DNA from: a bacterium
Lineage (GTDB): Bacteria; Spirochaetota; UBA4802; UBA5550
Length of the DNA stretch: 28,120 nt
Reading direction: 5' to 3'
Assembly (NCBI GenBank): GCA_024224995.1
Contig: JAAENB010000952.1
Location: 1 to 28,120 of the forward strand
The translations under genes were made by a program, and so were the position numbers. The notes beneath the pieces are model-generated. The model had not been told where the DNA came from and did not search any database. It saw only the letters and a program-made list of their open reading frames with translations. Numbering within the stretch: the stretch's first letter is position 1; each line of letters opens with the position of its first letter. This document shows, in pieces, positions 8,068 to 17,388 of the stretch.

Positions 8068-9417
8068 CTATCGTATTGATGGCATGGTAATCATAAACTC
8101 TATCCCCTGCCCTTCATGACTACTACACTCGATTGTTCCCTCAAAAGTCTCTGTTACAAGACTATAAACGATATACATTCCTAAACCGCTTCCCCCTGCG
8201 TCCCGCTTTGTTGTAAAGTATTGATCAAATATTTTTGAAAGGGATTTTTCATCCATTCCTTTGCCATTATCGGTGTACCGGATAATCACATTTTCATCTT
8301 CCTGTTTTATATCAATACCAATCTCTCCTTTTTCGATTTTATCAAAACCATGAATAACGGAATTCATTACAAAATTACTGATTACCTGAAAAAAAGCACC
8401 CGGATAACTATTGATTTCAAGATCTTCAGGACAGTTTATGGTTATTGAATGCTTTGTTTTTTTAAGCTTTGGGCTTAAGCTAAGAAGTATCTCATCGATG
8501 TATTCTTTTACTTTAAAAGTTCTTTTTTCTTCACTACACTGATCAACAGCTACAACTTTTAAACTTCTTATCAATTCAGCTGATCTTTTCAAATTAGCCA
8601 AAAGTATCTCAAAGGATTCTCCTGCTGTTTTGAGAAATTCCTCTAAATTCGAACGTTTTATTTTATTTTCACTAAAAAGCCCCTCAACATCTTCGGTCTT
8701 TTCATTAAGGAATGATGCTGTTGTGATCGCTATACCCAGTGGAGTATTAATTTCGTGGGTAGCTCCTGCGACCAGGTTCCCCAGGTCTGCCATCTTTTCC
8801 GAAAGCATTAATCTTTTTTGAGTCTCTCTAATAATTTCTATTGATTCTTTTAACGCATCGCTTGTTTTAATCAATTCATTTGTTCGTTCTTTTACTCGCA
8901 GTTCAAGCTCCCGGTTCAGCTTCTTTATCTCTTCTTCCGCCTGTTTTCTCATGGAGACATCTCGCAGCACACCATTAAACCCAATAGTTTTGTTCAGAGA
9001 ATCTTTCAATAATGCGGCAGATAGCTCAAAAGTCTTTTCCAAACCATCTTTTGTAAAAACTTCATAGTTCATTATTTTTTCAGGATTTTCTGTTTTAAAA
9101 ATCCTGTTAAATATCTTGTACATTCTCTTTGATGTTTCTTTTGAAGTATAGTCGCGGTAGTTCAATTTCATCAATTCATCATAATTATACCCCAGTAGTT
9201 TCACTACTGAATTATTAAAAAAGATAAATTTTCCGGAAAGATCGACTTCAAAATAGCCTTCTTCTATGGTTTCAAGAATACTTTTGTACTTATTTTCGCT
9301 TTCATGCAAAGCTTCCCAGGTCAGCTTGCGTTCGATAATTTCTAACCGAAGCTGTTCATTTGCCTTTACAAGCTCGGCAGTACGCTCCTTGACTAATTCT
9401 TCGAGTTTATCAGACAT
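8068..9417 (-). CDS. Cytoplasmic PAS histidine kinase
   Basis: A 449-residue kinase without membrane segments. It opens with a coiled coil (KERTAELVKANEQL, about 8-40), then a PAS domain (about 41-155, with GVLRDVSMRKQ closing it), a second coiled coil, a HisKA helix with H221 in GATHEINTPLG, and an HATPase domain with N346/N350-type N box, DNGKGM at 383-388 and GSGLGM at 409-414. An ATG two codons upstream (9423) abuts the AGGAGG Shine-Dalgarno directly; the ATG at 9417 has correct spacing, so I chose that. It lies between the HD-GYP regulator and the hybrid kinase in one operon and is therefore a likely phospho-donor to one of their receivers; that pairing is inference. Confidence 0.88.
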   Translation of the reverse strand: MSDKLEELVKERTAELVKANEQLRLEIIERKLTWEALHESENKYKSILETIEEGYFEVDLSGKFIFFNNSVVKLLGYNYDELMKLNYRDYTSKETSKRMYKIFNRIFKTENPEKIMNYEVFTKDGLEKTFELSAALLKDSLNKTIGFNGVLRDVSMRKQAEEEIKKLNRELELRVKERTNELIKTSDALKESIEIIRETQKRLMLSEKMADLGNLVAGATHEINTPLGIAITTASFLNEKTEDVEGLFSENKIKRSNLEEFLKTAGESFEILLANLKRSAELIRSLKVVAVDQCSEEKRTFKVKEYIDEILLSLSPKLKKTKHSITINCPEDLEINSYPGAFFQVISNFVMNSVIHGFDKIEKGEIGIDIKQEDENVIIRYTDNGKGMDEKSLSKIFDQYFTTKRDAGGSGLGMYIVYSLVTETFEGTIECSSHEGQGIEFMITMPSIR

Positions 9418-9467
9418 CAGCATCCTCCTGGTTGATTAGGGGAATCATTGCAACTTAACATGAACAT

Positions 9468-11048
9468 CTAATTATCAGTATATTTTTCGTTTATCGCTTT
9501 AAACTCATCTACATGATCCAGGAAATGATCCACTAATTTTGGATCAAATTGCTTTCCTTTTTCATTTTTTATATACTCAATAACTTTTTCAATATTCCAT
9601 TCTTCTTTATAAACACTCGTATGAGTTAATGATTCAAAAACATCCGCCATTCCAACAATACGTCCGTAAATATGAATATCTTCACCTTTTAATCCGTTTG
9701 GATACCCGCTGCCATCCCATCGTTCATGATGCTCATGAGCAATTATTGCAGCCCTTTTCATTATCTCTCTGTTGGAATTTTTGAGAATATGATACCCTAT
9801 TGTTGAATGAGTTTTTACAATAATTTTTTCTTCTTCTGTAAGCTGTTCCGGTTTATTTAATATTGAATCCGGAATACCAATTTTCCCAACATCATGCATT
9901 GAAGAAGCCAGTCGAAAAAGATACGCTTCATTCTCATCGAATCCAAGATATTCAGCCATAAGTTGAGAAAATTCGGCTATACGGACGACATGGTGTGCCG
10001 TTTCTTTTGAACGGTTTTCCACAACTTCGCCAAGAGTTACGATTACCTCTTTCTGAGTATCAACGATATCCTTATTTAAATATATATTATCCAAACCTAT
10101 CTCTATATTTGTTGAGAAGATTAATACTAAATCTTTATCAAGTTCAGTAAGTTTTCTACAACTATCCATTAAAATAATATTAACTATTCCATTTTTTGCA
10201 TGAAAATATCCTACATAAATATCATCAATGAAGAAGCTTTTTTTTTCTTTAACTGCCTTATCCAGGTATTTTTTTATTCCAGCAGGCAACACCTTGTAAG
10301 GATCTTTATCTATATGATCTTTAAACTGCCCTACTCCCGCTATAATAACAAATCCATCAACGTTTTGAGTTAGAGCAAAAGCAGACGACTCCCGGGCAAA
10401 AGCTCCCGTATCCATTTGGAGCAATGAAAGCAGTTCAATCAGGACCCTATCACTAAAACGTCTAATTGTATGCCGTATAGAAAGGTGTCTAAAAAGCTGC
10501 GGTGTGGACTGAATTACCTTCTCCAGGCCGCTTCGGCTTTTTTCAATTGTTTTTATGTCTCGATAGGATCGCAAAGCGGAGGTTATTGTGGTATACATCT
10601 TTTGAGCTGTTAACTCAGTTTTCGATTTATAATCATTGATATCATACTCCATAATTACTTTTCTTTCAGGAGCCTTACCCGGCTGCCCGGTGCGGAGTAT
10701 AATTCTAACAAAATCATTGTTTAACTTTTCACGTATATTTTTAGCGACCCGTAATCCCGCGTCATCTGTTTCCATTACAACATCAAGCACAATGATAGCG
10801 ATATCGGCAACTTCTTGTAATATTTTTTCAGCTTCTTCTCCACTGTAAGCGCTCAAAATATCAAGAGTTCGCCCGTCAAAACAATAATCTCTGAGAACCA
10901 TTCTGGTTACGCTATGGACTTCTTTCTCATCATCAGCAACTAGTATTTTCCATTGTTTTTGGACTTCTTCTTTTTTCTCTTCCGGTCTTTCATCAGCAAA
11001 AAGAAATTCATCAGAGTCATTCAGATGTTCATCATCTATCTTCGGCAC
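9468..11048 (-). CDS. HD-GYP response regulator with DUF3369 domain
   Basis: A 526-residue cytoplasmic protein, first gene of the operon. It carries a receiver domain (about 33-165; D39/D40, phospho-acceptor D89, LRTGQPGKAPE), a DUF3369 GAF-like middle domain (about 170-335), and an HD-GYP domain (about 337-515). The HD-GYP metal and signature residues are present: HH at 352-353, HD at 385-386, H414, HEHH at 438-441, GSGYP at 446-450 and D469. Such proteins hydrolyse cyclic di-GMP when the receiver is phosphorylated, so this is a predicted active c-di-GMP phosphodiesterase. It starts at GTG 11048 behind GGGAGGAA with good spacing. A very strong promoter lies about 70 bp upstream. The following kinases probably phosphorylate it. 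Confidence 0.92.
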   Translation of the reverse strand: MPKIDDEHLNDSDEFLFADERPEEKKEEVQKQWKILVADDEKEVHSVTRMVLRDYCFDGRTLDILSAYSGEEAEKILQEVADIAIIVLDVVMETDDAGLRVAKNIREKLNNDFVRIILRTGQPGKAPERKVIMEYDINDYKSKTELTAQKMYTTITSALRSYRDIKTIEKSRSGLEKVIQSTPQLFRHLSIRHTIRRFSDRVLIELLSLLQMDTGAFARESSAFALTQNVDGFVIIAGVGQFKDHIDKDPYKVLPAGIKKYLDKAVKEKKSFFIDDIYVGYFHAKNGIVNIILMDSCRKLTELDKDLVLIFSTNIEIGLDNIYLNKDIVDTQKEVIVTLGEVVENRSKETAHHVVRIAEFSQLMAEYLGFDENEAYLFRLASSMHDVGKIGIPDSILNKPEQLTEEEKIIVKTHSTIGYHILKNSNREIMKRAAIIAHEHHERWDGSGYPNGLKGEDIHIYGRIVGMADVFESLTHTSVYKEEWNIEKVIEYIKNEKGKQFDPKLVDHFLDHVDEFKAINEKYTDN

Positions 11049-11116
11049 TAATATTCCTCCCGACCTCTACTAACGCTCACTCTCTTTAAGTAGACACAAC
11101 AATAACGAGTCAATAG

Positions 11117-11144
11117 ATTATATACCGCAAATAAGAAATGTCAA
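11117..11144 (-). promoter_or_regulatory. Consensus sigma70 promoter of the HD-GYP/kinase operon
   Basis: Read on the - strand, TTGACA (11139-11144) is followed after 16 bp by TATAAT (11117-11122); both boxes match the consensus exactly. Transcription would start near 11110, leaving a leader of about 60 bases before the GTG at 11048. Confidence 0.85.
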
Positions 11145-11224
11145 GAAAATTTAAACGCCTTTATTGAGATACAACTACACATTTCTTAAGCACGCAAACC
11201 TGCCCCATATTGATATTTTTTTAC

Positions 11225-11272
11225 TTGACAAAACCCCTATGGAAACTATTTTTGTGAAAATAGTTTCCATAG
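11225..11272 (+). promoter_or_regulatory. TetR promoter with overlapping palindromic operator
   Basis: TTGACA (11225-11230), 16 bp, TATTTT (11247-11252). A perfect inverted repeat, CTATGGAAACTATTTT (11237-11252) with its complement (11257-11272) around TGTG, covers the spacer, the -10 box and the likely start site. It lies directly before the TetR gene, as expected of an autorepressor site; the same site would then control the whole downstream transport operon. Confidence 0.82.
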
Positions 11273-11287
11273 AGGTTTAATAAAAAT

Positions 11288-11881
11288 ATGCCAAAAAAAT
11301 ATATAAGTGAAGAACAGGCCCGGCAGCATATTCTTGATACTTCACACGATCTTTTCATGAGTTCCGGCATAAAAAAAATAACAACTGAGATGCTGGCAAA
11401 AGAATGCGGAGTTTCAAAAAAAACCATATACAGATTTTTCAATAGTAAAAATGAAATAGTAGATACTATTGCTGACAATTTAATTGGGAGATTAAAAGAA
11501 GAATTTGCCCGGATAGATAAAAGTGATGAGGATCCACTGGAAAAAATTTATAAACTTTTTGAATTTCCTTTTACTATTTTTAAAGATATTTCTACTGTTC
11601 TTCTTGAAGATTTACAGCACTATTATCCGGAAATCGAAGACAGGTTTAATACCTTTCGGCAAGAGCATAATATGGTATTTATAGAAACGTTTAAAAAAGG
11701 CAAAGAATCCGGAGTATTTAAAGATATTCACCCCTCATTTGTGTTATCTTTTTTCAGAGGCGCCGGAAATAATGTATTGAACTCGGATTTCGTTCTTAAC
11801 AATGATATAAGTCTTGAAGAAACAATCTCTTCATTTAAAGAACTGATGCTGTCGGGATTATTACAAACTAACAAAAATTAA
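11288..11881 (+). CDS. TetR-family repressor of the RND transport operon
   Basis: A 197-residue DNA-binding protein. The helix-turn-helix is at about 32-51 (TTEMLAKECGVSKKTIYRFF), the usual N-terminal place, followed by an all-alpha ligand-binding domain that is too variable to predict its effector. It begins just downstream of a perfect 16-bp-arm inverted repeat overlapping its promoter, so it probably represses itself. The transporter gene starts 19 bases after its stop, so de-repression would induce TetR, the RND pump and the two envelope proteins after it. Related TetR-RND pairs often respond to hydrophobic substrates of the pump; here that is inference. Confidence 0.9.
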   Translation: MPKKYISEEQARQHILDTSHDLFMSSGIKKITTEMLAKECGVSKKTIYRFFNSKNEIVDTIADNLIGRLKEEFARIDKSDEDPLEKIYKLFEFPFTIFKDISTVLLEDLQHYYPEIEDRFNTFRQEHNMVFIETFKKGKESGVFKDIHPSFVLSFFRGAGNNVLNSDFVLNNDISLEETISSFKELMLSGLLQTNKN

Positions 11882-11900
11882 AATTGGAGATATATATATT

Positions 11901-14900
11901 ATGCAAAGATATATAGCATTTGTACTCAAAAGACCGATTCCGGTTATACTTGCACTTATTGCAATTACCATCATTCTTGGAACCGGTATACCTAAACTTA
12001 AATTCGATAATTCTATCGATGTTATGATGCCGCAGCACGATTCACAATTTATCATGAACGAAGAAATTAAAAGAATTTATGGTAATAACGGGAAATTTGT
12101 TCTCATTGGTGTAACCGGAGAAAATATCTGGACCAATGATTTTTTCAATGAAATGAATAAAATGATCATTGATATTGATGAATATAAAGATTTCAATGAA
12201 GAGAAAGAAAAAGCCCGCCTTAATCAATTTAATGAAATAATTGCCAGGGAATCAATTGAATACGGTTCTCTTATTAAATCATACGATGATGACCCGTCTT
12301 TTCAAAGAGCTTTAATCCGCAAAATTGATACTCTTTTTGAAACACCCGAAAAAAACAAAGTATTGGATTCAGGTGATCTTGAAGAACTACAAAAAGATAT
12401 TACCAGATCACATGACTTGAAAAAAATCCCCCAGGTTGATAAAGTCATTTGTCCTATTACAGCAAAGGATATTAGCGGCAAGGATGATACTTTGCAATCC
12501 GTTAACCTCACTGAAAAAGACGATGAAGAGAACAGAATCCTTCCGGTTTCCTCTGAAGATTTTAAACTGTTTAAAAAAAAGCTAACCGCAAATCCGGGCT
12601 TTGAAAAGGCTCTTTACTCCAGAGATGAAAAAACCGGTGCGATTACCGACTTTGGCTTTTTAATTAAACTGCTCAATGTTAAAAATACCGATAACATCTC
12701 CCGTGAAATATGGGATATTGCAAATAGCTACAAAAAACTCTCTGTTACTCCTCAGGGGATACCTATTATTAATAAATTCATGAGCGATTATATGCGTATA
12801 GATCTTTCTATGTTTCTTCCCCTGGTTTTAATTGTTGTTATCTTTGTATTCTTTTTTAATTTCAGGTCTTTTAGAGGTGTCGTACTCCCGCTCATTACTC
12901 TTATTCTCACTGATACCTGGATATTAGGACTTATGGGCCACCTTGGGGTAAATATCACTATTGTGGGGGTTTCGCTCCCCTCTCTCATGATTGCTGTTGG
13001 AAGCTCCTATTCCATTCATATTTTAAATCAGTATTATATCGATTATGATGATATTACCAGAATTGGAAAAACCAAAGGTTTAAAGCTTTCCATGTCTCAT
13101 ATTTCAACAACGGTTCTCCTGGCAGGGCTTACCACATTTCTTGGTTTTATTTCTCTTATTTCCAGTGAAATTATCGGAGTAAAGGAATGGGGTATTTGTT
13201 CCGCGATTGGTGTTTTATTCGCTGTTTTTATAACAACATCCATGATACCTGCCTTCCTTGTGCTCATGCCTCACAAAGACTCCCGGCAGAGTGATAAAGA
13301 TACTGACAAAAGCCCTGCGAAGTCATGGATTGATCCACTAATAAATGCATTTATCAACATATCAACAAAGCACTATAAATCAGTACTTATTATTACGGGC
13401 CTGATTATTATTGTTTCAATAATTGGTATATTTAAAATGAAGGTCGAAACAGTTGTTATTGCTTACTTCAAAGAAAGTAGTTATGTTCGAACCAGCAGTA
13501 AAATTATTGGTGAGAAATTTGGCGGCAGCTTTGGCATGAGCATGCTCATTGATTCAGGAGAAACGAACGGTGCAAAAGACCCGGAATTCCTATCATTTAT
13601 AGAAGAAGCACAGGAATGGCTGGAGTCCAAAGAAAATTTAGATCTCAATATTGGCAGGACCGATAGTTTTCCGGATGTTATCAAAAGTATGCATAAAGCC
13701 ATGAATAATGATAATCAGAACTTTTACGCTCTTCCCGATACAAAAAAACAAATTGCTGAATATCTTGAAGTTTATTCCGGTGATGATGAAGATTTTGATG
13801 GCCGGGTTGATGACTTTGAATCATATATTGATTCTGAGTACAGAACAGCACTTATCTTTACCAAACTACATGCCCAAAAAATTGATTTTATTGGTACAAA
13901 AGAGATGATTCACGTCCAGGATACTGCTTCCAAATATATAAAAAATAAACTTTTTTTGAATATATTCCGCAAAAACGGAAGTATCATCACTAAAATTGAC
14001 TCTTTGCATAAAGATGAAACAGAAGAATTTACCAGGCTTGTGGATACATACCAGGAATGGTTAAAAAATACCAAGAACCTGGATTCGGAAGTATCTTTTC
14101 ATACAAAAGAATCTGTAGAATATGATTTGGAATTCATTGCTGCAAAACAAAAGCTTGTTTCGTCAGAAGAAAAGCAAAAAACGCTGCAAGAACAGGTAAA
14201 AAAGAGCCCTTATAACCTTCTGTTTAAAATAAGACTTCTTTTAGCAAATAGCAGGGTGGAATCGGCTAAAAAAGAAAAACAAGAAATAGAAACAAAACTG
14301 ACAGATACCATTTATGCGCTTGTAGCTGCGCGAGTTAAAGATAACACCATTAATGAAAAGAACCTGGTAGAAACCCGGAAGGATATTACCGCTTACCTGG
14401 AAAACAATCTTCCCGATACATATTTGTTTAATACAACCGGTAAATACAATCTAAGGATTACCGGCGAACCGGCCATTTTTATCAAAATGGCCGAATATGT
14501 CGTCCAGGGGCAAATGCTCAGCTTACTCTTCTGTCTTATTACTGTCTGTATTATGGTTATCCTGTTATTCAAAAACTGGAAAGCGGGTTTTATTTCACTC
14601 ATTCCCATGTCTGTTGCTGTTATTATCAACTTCGGGATTATGGGATGGTTTGGTATCAGGCTTGATACCGCTACAGCAATTATCGCCTCAATTACTATTG
14701 GTATTGGAGTTGATGATACGATTCATTTCTTAAACACCTATAGGCATTTCAGGGCAAAAAAAATGAGTGTTGACGAGACTATTGCCAGAACTCTGGCAAT
14801 CTCCGGGAAGGCTATTACCTATACCTCGGTTGCTCTTGTTTTTGGATTTTCCGTTATGATTACATCCAACTTTAAACCGATCATGTACTTTGGAATCCTG

Positions 14901-15065
14901 GTAGCGATTACCATGATAGCAACGACTGTTGGCGCTCTCCTGGTTCTTCCGGCTGCGATTAAAGCTACGAATGTTTCTCTTCGTGAAAGTGAATCAAATT
15001 CTCTTTTCTGGAGAATTTTTTATATAGGTAAATATTTCAATGTTTCCGATATTGAGGAAGACTAA
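11901..15065 (+). CDS. RND/MMPL-superfamily exporter, enlarged
   Basis: A 1054-residue inner-membrane transporter of the RND/MMPL type, probably proton-driven, likely moving lipids or other hydrophobic molecules outward. Topology: TM1 at 11-30, a large periplasmic loop to about 300, a TM2-6 bundle at about 303-455, TM7 near 493-511, a second periplasmic loop to about 865, and a TM8-12 bundle at about 866-1040. The second bundle contains TIGIGVDDTIHF near 931-942, the usual charged TM segment. The loops are larger than in the common 750-900-residue members: lysine/glutamate-rich segments lie at about 95-215 and a predicted coiled coil at about 735-840. It is followed by a LolA-like protein and an outer-membrane barrel, implying a path across the envelope. 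GGAGA precedes the ATG. Family secure; substrate unknown. Confidence 0.9.
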   Translation: MQRYIAFVLKRPIPVILALIAITIILGTGIPKLKFDNSIDVMMPQHDSQFIMNEEIKRIYGNNGKFVLIGVTGENIWTNDFFNEMNKMIIDIDEYKDFNEEKEKARLNQFNEIIARESIEYGSLIKSYDDDPSFQRALIRKIDTLFETPEKNKVLDSGDLEELQKDITRSHDLKKIPQVDKVICPITAKDISGKDDTLQSVNLTEKDDEENRILPVSSEDFKLFKKKLTANPGFEKALYSRDEKTGAITDFGFLIKLLNVKNTDNISREIWDIANSYKKLSVTPQGIPIINKFMSDYMRIDLSMFLPLVLIVVIFVFFFNFRSFRGVVLPLITLILTDTWILGLMGHLGVNITIVGVSLPSLMIAVGSSYSIHILNQYYIDYDDITRIGKTKGLKLSMSHISTTVLLAGLTTFLGFISLISSEIIGVKEWGICSAIGVLFAVFITTSMIPAFLVLMPHKDSRQSDKDTDKSPAKSWIDPLINAFINISTKHYKSVLIITGLIIIVSIIGIFKMKVETVVIAYFKESSYVRTSSKIIGEKFGGSFGMSMLIDSGETNGAKDPEFLSFIEEAQEWLESKENLDLNIGRTDSFPDVIKSMHKAMNNDNQNFYALPDTKKQIAEYLEVYSGDDEDFDGRVDDFESYIDSEYRTALIFTKLHAQKIDFIGTKEMIHVQDTASKYIKNKLFLNIFRKNGSIITKIDSLHKDETEEFTRLVDTYQEWLKNTKNLDSEVSFHTKESVEYDLEFIAAKQKLVSSEEKQKTLQEQVKKSPYNLLFKIRLLLANSRVESAKKEKQEIETKLTDTIYALVAARVKDNTINEKNLVETRKDITAYLENNLPDTYLFNTTGKYNLRITGEPAIFIKMAEYVVQGQMLSLLFCLITVCIMVILLFKNWKAGFISLIPMSVAVIINFGIMGWFGIRLDTATAIIASITIGIGVDDTIHFLNTYRHFRAKKMSVDETIARTLAISGKAITYTSVALVFGFSVMITSNFKPIMYFGILVAITMIATTVGALLVLPAAIKATNVSLRESESNSLFWRIFYIGKYFNVSDIEED

Positions 15066-15094
15066 AAAAAATCCAATATATCGTGAAAATAAAT

Positions 15095-15123
15095 GGGCAG
15101 AGTACGGGATAACTCCCCTGCCC
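15095..15123 (+). promoter_or_regulatory. Hairpin between the RND and LolA-like genes
   Basis: GGGCAG (15095-15100) pairs with CTGCCC (15118-15123) in the 111-base gap inside the operon. No U-run follows, so it is more likely an mRNA-stability or partial-attenuation element that sets different levels of pump and envelope proteins. Function is a guess; only the pairing is seen. Confidence 0.3.
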
Positions 15124-15176
15124 TGCTCAACTTTAAACAAAACAAAAATAAAATTACTCAATCTCAGGAGGATACA

Positions 15177-15914
15177 ATGAAAAAGAAAGGCTTGTTGATT
15201 ATACTAATAGTGACTTTTTCTGTTCAGTCTCTTTTTGCTCTTACGGCCAATCAAATAATGAAAAAAAATGACGCTCTTAAAGAACCAAGAAGCGCAAAAA
15301 GTTTGGCTGTTATGAAGATTTACAGAAAAGGAAGGCTCAGGGAAACAAAAGAATTTCAGATGCTCAGTAAAAAAGTCGGCACTAACACCAGGTCGTTAAT
15401 TAAATTTATTAAACCTACAAAAATTAAATTCCTTACTCATACTTATAAAGGAAGGGATGACAACCAATGGCTCAAGACCAGAAGTGGTAAGCCGAAGAAG
15501 ATTGCCAGCGGGGACAAAGGAAAACCTTTTGTTCACTCTCATTTCTTCTACGAAGATCTTGGTTCCAGAGAGCTTCATGACTATAAATATAAAAAATTGG
15601 CAGACGGCACTGCTGCCGGTGCCGACTGTTATAAAATTGAATCAGTCCGAAAAAGAGGAAAAAAGGTGTATGATAAAGCTGTATTATATGTCCGGAAATC
15701 TGACTTTTTCGTTATGAGAGTCGATTTTTACAAAAAAGGCAAGTTTTTAAAATACCTGGAGAATCATAATATTCAAAAAATTAAAGGTATTTTAACACCC
15801 AAAAAAACTGTTATGCAGCTGAAAAATGGTAAAGGAAAAACCATTATTACCATTAAATCAGTTAAGTACAATATCAGAGTTGTTACTTCAACATTTAATA
15901 AGAGGTCATTATAA
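15177..15914 (+). CDS. LolA-like outer-membrane lipoprotein-sorting protein
   Basis: A 245-residue periplasmic protein. The start is ATG 15177 behind AGGAGG, giving a clean signal peptide (residues 1-21, KKKGLLIILIVTFSVQSLFA); an upstream frame beginning at 15093 has no such features. The mature part resembles the LolA-like family encoded beside RND exporters (often called outer membrane lipoprotein-sorting protein): KSLAVMKIYRKG near 40, a beta-rich half-barrel, WLKTRSGKPKKI near 100, then SHFFYEDLG and a C-terminal IKGILTPKKTVMQLKNGKGKT stretch. Such a protein could shuttle a lipid or lipoprotein from the pump to the outer membrane. The next gene's start overlaps its stop by one base (TAATG), so the two are translationally coupled. 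Confidence 0.82.
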   Translation: MKKKGLLIILIVTFSVQSLFALTANQIMKKNDALKEPRSAKSLAVMKIYRKGRLRETKEFQMLSKKVGTNTRSLIKFIKPTKIKFLTHTYKGRDDNQWLKTRSGKPKKIASGDKGKPFVHSHFFYEDLGSRELHDYKYKKLADGTAAGADCYKIESVRKRGKKVYDKAVLYVRKSDFFVMRVDFYKKGKFLKYLENHNIQKIKGILTPKKTVMQLKNGKGKTIITIKSVKYNIRVVTSTFNKRSL

Positions 15915-17308
15915 TGAATGGTATTTCTGAATATTTGAAAAAAATACGCTTTTTCACTTTTGTTTTTATACTAATTCTCGCGCTGGTTCCCGGATCATCC
16001 CTATTGGCCCAGGAATCGGAAGATGGTGACAATGAAGAAACAGAAGAGACAGAAGAAGCTGCTCAAGCCTGGAAGATAAGCGGCTATGTTGAATCTGAGA
16101 ATTTTCTTATGATTAATCCCAACAGAGATGAATCTAAAGGGGATAAATTCTTTAATAAAATAGAGAACCATGCCCTTCTTGATCTTCAGTATGGCTCAGA
16201 CGACCTCCATGGCCGCGGTGTATTACACGGATATGTTTATCCCACAGGAAACAGCGGCCATCTTTCAAACAGGCTCCTGGTGAATGAACTGTACATAAAA
16301 TGGCTCACGTCCCTTTTTGAGCTGAAAGCAGGGAGACAGGTCATCCGCTGGGGTACTGCCGATGCTTTTAATGCTACTTCTTATTTCTCCCCCATGGACA
16401 TCAGTGAGATCCTTTTTAAGGATGATGATGAACTCTACCTGGGTGTTGATTCCCTTTCAGGGATTGTCTTTTTTGGCGATTATACCCTACAGCTGGTTTG
16501 TATGCCCATTGTGACTACGTCAAAGCTTCCCGGTTCAGGAAGTCCCTGGGAGATGCGGTATCCGAATACAGTAATAGGTCCTTTTTCTTTACCTGTTTCC
16601 TTTCAAGATGCAGATTCAGGTATTGATCCTGACTGGAAAAACATCAGTTTTGGAGGCCGTTTTTCCGGTACTATCAACAGTCTTGATTTTTCTGTTTCAG
16701 GATACCACGGTATAGACAGAAATATCCTGTTATACCCAACAATAGCTTATTCCGGAGTAATACCCACGAGTATTTCACTTTCGCCAATATACAAAAAAAT
16801 TACTTCTTTTGGAGCTGATTTTGCTTATGCTATAAGTGATTTTACTATCCAGGGAGAAGGAGCATACTCTTATAATAAAAAGGTTGTAAAAAAAGATATA
16901 GATACTTCGGTACCTCAAGCTCAAGCTGAAATAAAAGAGACAGGATTTATCAACTTTTCAGCTGGGGTCAACTGGCTCATTGATGGTGAGGATTTTAGCG
17001 TAACCCTGGAATACATGAGAGGAGATTATCTCAAAAATAGTGATGACTATTATGATCCCTTTTTCAATAACCTCATTGTAGGAAGCATCCTAAAAAAATT
17101 CCTGGATAGTTCAATAGAACTAGAGCTCAGGGGTATGTTTAACACCTCTGACAGGGACTGGCTCATCATGCCCAGGGCAAAATATGATTTTCAGAATGGT
17201 TTTGCTTTAGAGGCTGAAGGAGGAATTTTCTATGGAGATGAAGACGAACTGTTCGGGGTCTTTAAATCAAGGGACATTGTCCGCTTAAGAGCAAAGTATA
17301 ATTTTTAA
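15914..17308 (+). CDS. DUF1302-like outer-membrane beta-barrel protein
   Basis: A 464-residue exported protein. A signal peptide (about 1-32) is followed by a strongly acidic linker (EDGDNEETEETEEAAQ, about 36-51), then alternating beta-strand sequence typical of a barrel, with ELYIKWLTSLFELKAGRQVIRWG near 125-150 and closing strands that end in RLRAKYNF, an aromatic C-terminal residue typical of outer-membrane proteins. The GRQ...RWGTADAFN pattern is what DUF1302-type and related barrels show. It is the last gene of the TetR1-RND-LolA operon, overlapping the previous stop by one base. In Proteobacteria, RND exporters are commonly encoded beside DUF1302 and DUF1329 proteins; this looks like the equivalent set. 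Assignment to DUF1302 itself is moderate. Confidence 0.75.
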   Translation: MNGISEYLKKIRFFTFVFILILALVPGSSLLAQESEDGDNEETEETEEAAQAWKISGYVESENFLMINPNRDESKGDKFFNKIENHALLDLQYGSDDLHGRGVLHGYVYPTGNSGHLSNRLLVNELYIKWLTSLFELKAGRQVIRWGTADAFNATSYFSPMDISEILFKDDDELYLGVDSLSGIVFFGDYTLQLVCMPIVTTSKLPGSGSPWEMRYPNTVIGPFSLPVSFQDADSGIDPDWKNISFGGRFSGTINSLDFSVSGYHGIDRNILLYPTIAYSGVIPTSISLSPIYKKITSFGADFAYAISDFTIQGEGAYSYNKKVVKKDIDTSVPQAQAEIKETGFINFSAGVNWLIDGEDFSVTLEYMRGDYLKNSDDYYDPFFNNLIVGSILKKFLDSSIELELRGMFNTSDRDWLIMPRAKYDFQNGFALEAEGGIFYGDEDELFGVFKSRDIVRLRAKYNF

Positions 17309-17317
17309 TATATAAAC

Positions 17318-17352
17318 AAACCCGGGCGAAGAATAACTCTTCGGCCGGGTTT
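17318..17352. terminator. Two-way terminator between barrel gene and pyk
   Basis: A stem of 15 pairs with one mismatch (17318-17332 with 17338-17352, arms AAACCCGG...CGAAGA) has a 5-base loop. It lies between convergent genes. T-rich sequence follows on the - strand (GTTTATATATT) and a weaker run on the + strand, so it can end transcripts from both sides. Confidence 0.75.
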
Positions 17353-17388
17353 GTCTGCTTGCCAGTCTGTTATCAGGCTTGAATTTCT

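Noticed and set aside
15093..15176. Extended start for the LolA-like protein
   Set aside because: The extra N terminus has no signal peptide and no ribosome site; ATG 15177 follows AGGAGG and begins a clean signal peptide.
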